Shown here in pieces: positions 6,433 through 7,569 of a stretch of DNA of 7,569 bases. A program made the translations under genes and the position numbers. Location: contig DKBO01000119.1 in NCBI GenBank assembly GCA_002448975.1, positions 404-7,972 on the forward strand, in the 5' to 3' direction. Origin of the DNA: Nitrospiraceae bacterium UBA6898 (GTDB lineage: Bacteria > Nitrospirota > Thermodesulfovibrionia > Thermodesulfovibrionales > UBA6898). Under the pieces are notes generated by a model. The model had not been told where the DNA came from and did no database searches. It was given only the letters and a program-made list of their open reading frames with translations. Each line of letters begins with the position of its first letter. Within the stretch, counting starts at the first letter, position 1.

Positions 6433-7095
6433 ATGAACATTAAGCACGCGACAAAGAAAATCATTTTCGACTTGAGTAGCAGGAAAAGTAAATTTCTTCA
6501 TATTTATAGAAACAGCCTGTTTGGAGGTAGCGACTCGATTTCTGGCCCTGGTTCGAGCCTGGAACAGACTCAAGCTATCAGAGAGGCCTTGCCGAGGCTC
6601 ATAAAAGAGTTAAAGGTTAGAACATTTGTCGATGCACCGTGTGGCGATTTTCATTGGATGGGCAAGGTAGAATTGGATATCGATAAGTACATTGGCATTG
6701 ATATCGTCCCTGAGCTTATTCATGCCAATCAGCAAAAATATCATAGTAATACCCGCGAGTTTTATACCTTGGATATTGTAAGTGACGATCTGCCAACTGC
6801 CGATCTTATTATGTGCAGGGATTGTTTTATTCATTTGTCCCACAAAGATATCTCCTCAGCTATTAAAAACATAGGGCGATCGGGGATCAAGTACCTCTTG
6901 ACGACAACTTTTACGGAAATCAGGGAAAACAGAGATATTGTTACAGGACGACTGCGATTTATTAACCTGCAAAAATCTCCGTTTAACTTTCCTGATCCCC
7001 TTCTTTTGATCAACGAGCAGTGCACCGAGGAGGAAGGTAAATATTTAGATAAATGCCTTGCCCTCTGGCGTGTTGCGGACCTTAAATTGCCGTGA
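6433..7095 (+). CDS. Class I SAM methyltransferase-like protein with DAPCGD motif
   Basis: The predicted protein has 220 residues. The N-terminal part has FGGSDSISGPGSSLEQT (30-46) and an IREALP helix (49-54). FVDAPCGDFHWM (65-76) then replaces the usual glycine-rich SAM motif I. Further marks are YIGIDIV (86-92) at the second strand, D114, LIMCRDCFIHLS (125-136) in the motif IV region, NRDIVTGRLRFINLQ (166-180) and PFNFPDPLLLINE (183-195). I recognise this as a class I methyltransferase-like family seen in polysaccharide and glycosylation clusters, with no defined substrate. It is unrelated in detail to the methyltransferase at 4776. ATG 6433 is preceded by CGGA (6423-6426) at 6 bases, a modest ribosome site. 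Its job in glycan methylation is inferred from fold and neighbours. Confidence 0.75.
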   Translation: MNIKHATKKIIFDLSSRKSKFLHIYRNSLFGGSDSISGPGSSLEQTQAIREALPRLIKELKVRTFVDAPCGDFHWMGKVELDIDKYIGIDIVPELIHANQQKYHSNTREFYTLDIVSDDLPTADLIMCRDCFIHLSHKDISSAIKNIGRSGIKYLLTTTFTEIRENRDIVTGRLRFINLQKSPFNFPDPLLLINEQCTEEEGKYLDKCLALWRVADLKLP

Positions 7096-7326
7096 CGTAT
7101 TCAAAAATGGCAAGTCTCATATATTCCGTTCCTTGATTTTCAGCAGTATTTATAGGAAGGCTCTATCGCATAATTCTTCTAATGTCTTACGGTTGCTGAG
7201 ATCCTTCTTATGTTCGTTTCTCAAAGTTGTTATTTTCGTGGATGAAAATTGTTAAAAAAATGAATCCTAAGTCGGTTGCTAACGGAGTTCGTGCCAGAAA
7301 ATTAGAAAAGAGGTTGTAGGGGATCG
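7096..7326 (+). other. 231-bp spacer with a short open frame at 7242-7319
   Basis: No recognisable gene lies here. A 25-codon frame, ATG 7242 to TAG 7317-7319, encodes a very basic peptide (MKIVKKMNPKS..., ending RKLEKRL). It is open back to 7200 without a start. Its stop codon overlaps the ribosome site of the next gene. It may be the remnant tail of a lost gene, a leader peptide, or chance. The spacer also marks a rise in GC content toward the next gene. Confidence 0.3.
7318..7323 (+). promoter_or_regulatory. Shine-Dalgarno site of the family 4 glycosyltransferase gene
   Basis: AGGGGA ends 3 bases before ATG 7327 and is the clearest ribosome site in the window. An in-frame stop at 7303-7305 excludes a start further upstream, so this site fixes the start of the last gene. 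Confidence 0.6.
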
Positions 7327-7569
7327 ATGGCAGGTCAATTCCGTATTCTATGCGCCGCATCCGGCTATAAAGTCGTCGGTGGGATAGAAACATATATGTC
7401 TAACATGGTCCGAGCTCTTTCAGTAAAGGGCTGGGAAGTCCACTGTTTGGCAACTTCCTACAGAGGCGACAATTTTTCCAATTTGCAGGAAATTGCCACT
7501 TGCCACGATTTGTCGTCGTTGCCGCTCTCACCGAACAAAGTCTTTCAAGCCGCAAAACTCATTAACAAG
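7327..7569 (+). CDS. Family 4 glycosyltransferase, N-terminal part (3' truncated by window)
   Basis: The frame is open from ATG 7327 to the window edge, giving 81 residues. It begins with a short hydrophobic strand (FRILCAASG, 5-13), then the loop and helix VVGGIETYMSNMVRALSVKG (16-35), then the strand WEVHCLAT (36-43). G-G-x-E followed by a helix ending in L-x-x-x-G and a V-x-x-L strand is the hallmark start of the GT-B fold in GT4-type retaining glycosyltransferases (Glyco_transf_4 N-terminal domain, acceptor side). The donor-binding C-terminal half, with its E-x7-E motif, is outside the window, so donor and acceptor are unknown. Its GC content is higher than that of the two genes before it. 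It probably adds a sugar to the same glycan. Confidence 0.8.
   Translation, partial: MAGQFRILCAASGYKVVGGIETYMSNMVRALSVKGWEVHCLATSYRGDNFSNLQEIATCHDLSSLPLSPNKVFQAAKLINK

Noticed and set aside
7058..7255. 65-codon + strand frame overlapping the end of the second methyltransferase
   Set aside because: It starts inside the methyltransferase in another frame, has no ribosome site, and its translation shows no recognisable domain.

Overview
The window looks like part of a surface-polysaccharide (O-antigen or capsule type) locus from a Gram-negative bacterium. The basis is an ABC-2 permease and ATPase pair of the Wzm/Wzt type, followed by sugar-modifying enzymes, all on the + strand. Base composition is uneven: about 58% GC in a sample of the first gene, mid-range in the transporter genes, and down to about 30% in samples of the middle genes. 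This patchwork is typical of exchangeable polysaccharide loci. The species cannot be named from the sequence. A deltaproteobacterium-like or other environmental Gram-negative is only a guess.

Layout. Positions 1-671 hold the 3' end of a GC-rich gene for a protein made of tandem fibronectin-III-like or Ig-like beta-sandwich repeats. A perfect 16-bp inverted repeat (702-745) separates it from the polysaccharide genes. Positions 873-2450 encode an exported right-handed parallel beta-helix protein with a pectate-lyase-3-type N-terminus and an inserted non-helix domain. Three bases later comes the Wzm-type permease (2454-3284), and three bases after that the Wzt-type ATPase (3288-4556), which carries a C-terminal carbohydrate-binding-type extension. 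These three genes form a tight transcription unit. A 219-bp spacer with a weak hairpin follows. Next come a class I SAM methyltransferase (4776-5414), a family 2 glycosyltransferase starting at GTG (5438-6358) and a second, unrelated methyltransferase (6433-7095). A 231-bp spacer then leads to the 5' part of a family 4 glycosyltransferase (7327 to the window end), which runs off the edge.

How it may work together (inference): the glycosyltransferases build a lipid-linked glycan in the cytoplasm and a methyltransferase may modify or cap it. The Wzt C-terminal domain may recognise the finished chain, and Wzm/Wzt export it to the periplasm. The beta-helix protein is exported by Sec and encoded immediately before wzm, so it is placed to meet the glycan after export as a lyase, epimerase or binding protein. 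That link is the most interesting feature here. No RNA genes, CRISPR arrays or insertion sequences were seen.
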